Source: Symbiodinium natans
Taxonomy: Eukaryota; Sar; Dinophyceae; Suessiales; Symbiodiniaceae
Reading direction: 5' to 3'
DNA: 64,000 nucleotides
NCBI GenBank assembly: GCA_905221605.1
Contig: CAJNDS010000469.1
Location: 799,185 to 863,184, forward strand
In this document: piece by piece, positions 60,858-64,000 of the stretch
Numbering within the stretch: the first letter of the stretch is position 1
Layout: each line of letters starts with the position of its first letter
Position numbers and translations under genes: made by a program
The notes under the pieces: model-generated
The model's input: the letters and a program-made list of their open reading frames with translations, nothing else
Database searches by the model: none
Told to the model about the DNA's origin: nothing

Positions 60858-60965
60858 TGGGGAGACTACATGAGCCCCACAAGGGTTTGTGGTCCACATA
60901 CTTGTCGAGCTGTTGTACTTAATGCAGGATGGATAATCCCAACCTTAGGATTTACATTGGATTAG
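60858..60965 (+). CDS. Exon-like continuation after the family A element
   Basis: In phase with 60421-60724: WGDYMSPTRVCGPHTCRAVV and on to TAG at about 60966. It may end earlier at cacaag|ggtttgtgg. Confidence 0.4.
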   Translation, partial: WGDYMSPTRVCGPHTCRAVVLNAGWIIPTLGFTLD

Positions 60966-61067
60966 GGTTTAGGGTTCCTAAACCCTAAGCCCTAAGCCCT
61001 AAGCCCTAAACCCTAAACCCTAAACCCTAAACCCTAAACCCTCAACCCTATATGGTCCCCCCCCAAG

Positions 61068-61156
61068 GAACTGTTCGAAGCTGGAGCTGCAGACCTCGCT
61101 CTTCGCGCTGGGGCGCATGTCCGAGCCGAGCTCACCGGACTTTGAGGCAATGGGGG
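61068..61156 (+). CDS. Exon-like island
   Basis: cccaag|gaa acceptor and GTTTAGGG at 61157. Two frames open, one reading NCSKLELQTSLFALGRMSEP. Confidence 0.4.
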
Positions 61157-62873
61157 GTTTAGGGTTTAGGGTTTAGGGTTTAGGGTTTAGGGTTTAGGGT
61201 TTAGGGTTAGGGGGGTGTCTCAGAACTCCACAAAATGAGGCAATGGTGGCCATCGGACTCGCCCACGTGATCTCTTTGCATGCCTGGAGTCTAGGTCGGG
61301 TTTTTGGGATATTTTAGGGTTTAGGGTTTAGGGTTTAGGGTTAGGCCCTTAGGGTACTTTACATCTTCCCTTATTGGGCTTAAGAGGATAATATTTAGGA
61401 ATCTTTTTTCGGAGGGTCTTAAGGACCATCCTAGGAGTCGTCTGGTTCGTCTGGTGTTTCAGGTCAGGAGGCTGAAGCACAAAGCAGGAAACTACGTCAA
61501 CCGACATCACGACGGCACCAAAATCGGGGAGATAAAGGATGAGTACACCCTGATCACCTTCAACGAGCGAATGGCCGTCATCATCATCGTGGCCTGCGTG
61601 CTTACGCAGGTCCACTGCCTGGTCAAGTCTTGCGTGGCCTTCCGTTGTGATGATGCGCTGTGGAATCTTCCGAATTCCTGCGTGACGCCTCCCTGAGGCA
61701 GGTTCAGACCCCTCCAAGCCTGCAGGCGGCAACAAATCGACATGGGGGTTTGTCCCAACAAGGATCCCCTTGCAGGTATTGCAGTAGGATCCCCTATGCG
61801 AAGCACCTCCCCCCAAGAAAGATGTTTGTGCATGCGGAGCCATGCGAAGCCCAAGGGGATGACTGACATAAAATGGAAGTATCTTTTGTGGCTCTGAGGG
61901 GAATCTTGACCCCCTGAACCCGAAACCTTGAGATTGAAATTGTAGACCCTGAACCCTCAGCCTTGAGACGTGTGGATGTGGGGTGAAGTAAGACACGAGT
62001 CGCTGCGAGCTGAACCTAAATCGACAGGGCCCCCCCAGACAGGTCCCAAATAGTGGAACTGACAGGGTTTTTTGCTTTCGGGGGGCTTTCGGGCTTCTTC
62101 GGAGATTCAGGAGTGTAGGGTTCTTTTGCGAAGGCGTCCACGCGGAGGGATGCCCACCAATCCTTTGCAAGCTGCTTTGTCCGACAACCGAAGACGGAAC
62201 CTCCCCTGAAACTCTTCAAATCCCCTCATGGAGCGACATGGAAGATTCCCGTTTGAGGCTTTCAAGCTTCAATTCCGCATCTTTACAAGAGTGCTTATAT
62301 AAAGCACATGCAAACAACGAAGCCCACCCACAACCGCACCACCTTCCAATTCCCTATGGTCGGTGTAGCTGTGTCATTCGAGCAGACGCTCCAGAGACTG
62401 GAGGTGAGGGCCTATCCCTAATGTGTAGGGAGTTCGTGGTAAGAACTCATCCCTACACCCCCAAACCCCCCAAAACCTCCTGCGTAGTTTTTTTAGGGTA
62501 GTATACTAGAATCCCACATACCCAGCCCAAAAAGGAACTACGTTGGACCCAACATGGGGATTTGGGCGCTTCTCCCTGAACCCTAAACCCTTAAACCCTA
62601 ACCTCCCTAAGCCCCCCCAAACATGGGAATTTGGGCGCTTCCGACGCTTCTGGTGACCGGGCTCCTCACCGCCCTTGGCACGGCGGATGAGCAGATGGTG
62701 TCTGTGGCCGTTCAGGACGCAGCCAAACCCCCAAACCCCCAAAAAAGCACCCCAAAACCTGAACAAAAACAACGAAAACACCCCAAAAACCTCAAAACTC
62801 CCCCCCCCCCCCCCCCCCAAGCCCCCCCCCCCCCCCCCCCAAAGCCCAACAAAAGCAAAAAAAAACTCCAGAG

Positions 62874-62973
62874 GAGGCCGCCGAAGGCGCCGAGGCCCTC
62901 CATTTTCTGCAGCTCCACGGGCACTCGCTACCGCGTGCAGCGCAGCTTCGGGAGGCAGCTTCGTTTTGAAGGG
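62874..62973 (+). CDS. Exon-like island
   Basis: ccagag|gag acceptor and GT at 62974. Open frame RPPKAPRPSIFCSSTGTRYR then VQRSFGRQLRFE. Basic; product unknown. Confidence 0.4.
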
Positions 62974-64000
62974 GTTCAGGGTTTAGGGTCTAGGGTTTAG
63001 GGTTTCGGGTTTCGGGTTTAGGGTTTAATTAGGGTTTAAGAGTGGGGGGGGGGATGGGGTGGTGGTTAGGGTTTAGGGGGTTAAGGGCGAGGGGTTTAGG
63101 TTTAGGGGTGTCGTGTAGGGGTTGAGGGTCTTCGGGTCTGACCCGCAACTACACCCGAACACGAGATGCCCCCAAGACCTAACTAAGCTCTACTCTCATC
63201 CCTGCATCTTATATGGGTTGGGGTATCTACCCCTAAACCCTAAACCCTAAACCCTAAACCCTAAACCCTAAACCCTAAACCCTAAACCCTCAACCCTAAA
63301 CCCCCCAGGAGCTATATTAAGGTATAAGGGACAAAGAGGCCTCCTGCCTTCAGCACCTACATCCCCAAACCCAGTCGCGGGCAACTGGCTATCAGGTTCG
63401 CGTATTCCGGCACTGCGTGCGCAGGGTGAGCAGCAAGGTCGGGGGCCATAATGTTCCAGGACTACTCTTTGCTTAAGAACCCCCCCTCCCCCCCAGAAAA
63501 AGAAAGGAAACTAAGAACATTTCTTCCTTATAAGGGCAGTACAGGGATTCTTATCTTCTCATGCCTTGTGGGTTTGCAAGCAAATAGTAGAGGATGCTCA
63601 GAGGCTTTGGGGGGTTTGGGTTGTGGCGTTTCCCGGGCATGGGTTGTGGGGAGGTTTGGATTTTGGCTGTGATTTCGAGGTTTTTGGCTTTTTGAAGCTT
63701 CAAGGATCTTCGGGCTTGGGGGGGTTGAAGAGGGTTTAAGGTTTTGTGTTTTTGGGAAGTTTTGGGGGTTGAAGTTCGGGGGGGTTCGGGGTGAATTGAA
63801 AGCTTTTGGCTTTTCTCCTGGGATGTTCCCCCTTATACGAACAGTATAAGCCTTAAAGACAAACTTGGACTGCTCAACCTTGAATGACAGGGTTGATTCG
63901 AGCACCCAAGCTGGAGAGCCCAGACAGTTTCACAAAAAACCGAGCCTCCCCCAAGAATTTAGGGGGTTCAGGTTGGGATGTTCCCCCTTTTACCTAACAG

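Larger units (their letters stand above)
59164..64000. other. Arrays, islands and small elements at the right end
   Basis: Variant blocks: ttcataacataggg at 59338-59405, GGGCCTA at 59590-59632 followed by TTTAGGG to 59715, TTTAGGG at 61155-61210 and CCCTAAA at 63230-63305. C and A tracts lie at 62800-62870. A frame at 61349-62170 on the minus strand is open for 273 codons and another on plus at 61454-61696; neither shows a domain. Family B copies start at 63818 and 63972, the latter cut by the window end. Confidence 0.6.

Noticed and set aside
61349-62170. 273-codon minus-strand frame
   Set aside because: No recognisable domain; a plus-strand frame (61454-61696) competes over part of it and neither is convincing.
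62623-63000. Proline-rich plus-strand protein
   Set aside because: The middle is C-tract translation; only the parts near 62630-62720 and 62874-62973 look exon-like.

Overview
The window looks like a piece of a dinoflagellate nuclear genome. The evidence is the plant/dinoflagellate-type telomere motif TTTAGGG/CCCTAAA scattered everywhere, short GC-rich exon-like islands whose left edge is AG|G (the dinoflagellate acceptor habit), a Ty1/copia element carrying a cytosine-methyltransferase-like domain (published for Symbiodinium retrotransposons), and ankyrin exons duplicated in tandem. I cannot assign a species.

Layout. 1-1.43 kb: tandem duplication of an ankyrin-repeat exon. 1.43-4.6 kb: unassigned sequence. 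4.6-12.0 kb: interstitial telomere-like arrays alternating with exon-like islands, a GGCCAG hexanucleotide minisatellite (7.45-7.9 kb), poly-G tracts and an AT-richer patch. 12.47-22.06 kb: a complete-length Ty1/copia retrotransposon with identical 174-bp LTRs and a 5-bp target duplication; its coding region is broken by several frameshifts and one in-frame TGA. 22.07-28.26 kb: telomere-like arrays, a chain of hairpins and a few exon-like islands. 28.27-30.45 kb: a non-coding, AT-rich element with terminal inverted repeats and internal tandem repeats. 30.5-50.45 kb: dozens of 50-110-bp exon-like islands on the + strand separated by telomere-like arrays and small inverted-repeat elements. 50.46-59.16 kb: a second LTR-flanked element (identical 221-bp LTRs, 5-bp target duplication, copia-style half-tRNA-Met primer site) that encodes no visible reverse transcriptase or integrase. 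It encodes proteins with WW, S1, MLLE (PABC), SAM-like and multiple CCCH zinc-finger domains. 59.16-64.0 kb: more exon-like islands and arrays.

Two results stand out. First, the introns of the host gene(s) appear to be made of mobile inverted-repeat elements and telomere-like repeats. Several families have GT at one terminal repeat and AG at the other. One pair of paralogous exons (4921-5009 and 6434-6693) differs by an insertion flanked by an 8-bp direct repeat, and removing one element at 60725-60857 restores an open frame. Second, the 8.7-kb LTR element carrying RNA-binding-protein genes does not fit any retrotransposon class I know.

How the parts relate: the exon islands and both LTR elements lie on the + strand. 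The copia element sits inside a copy of one small inverted-repeat family, and the second LTR element sits inside a TTTAGGG array. The copia element may supply integrase/RT to the second element in trans, but this is inference. No rRNA, tRNA or CRISPR was found.
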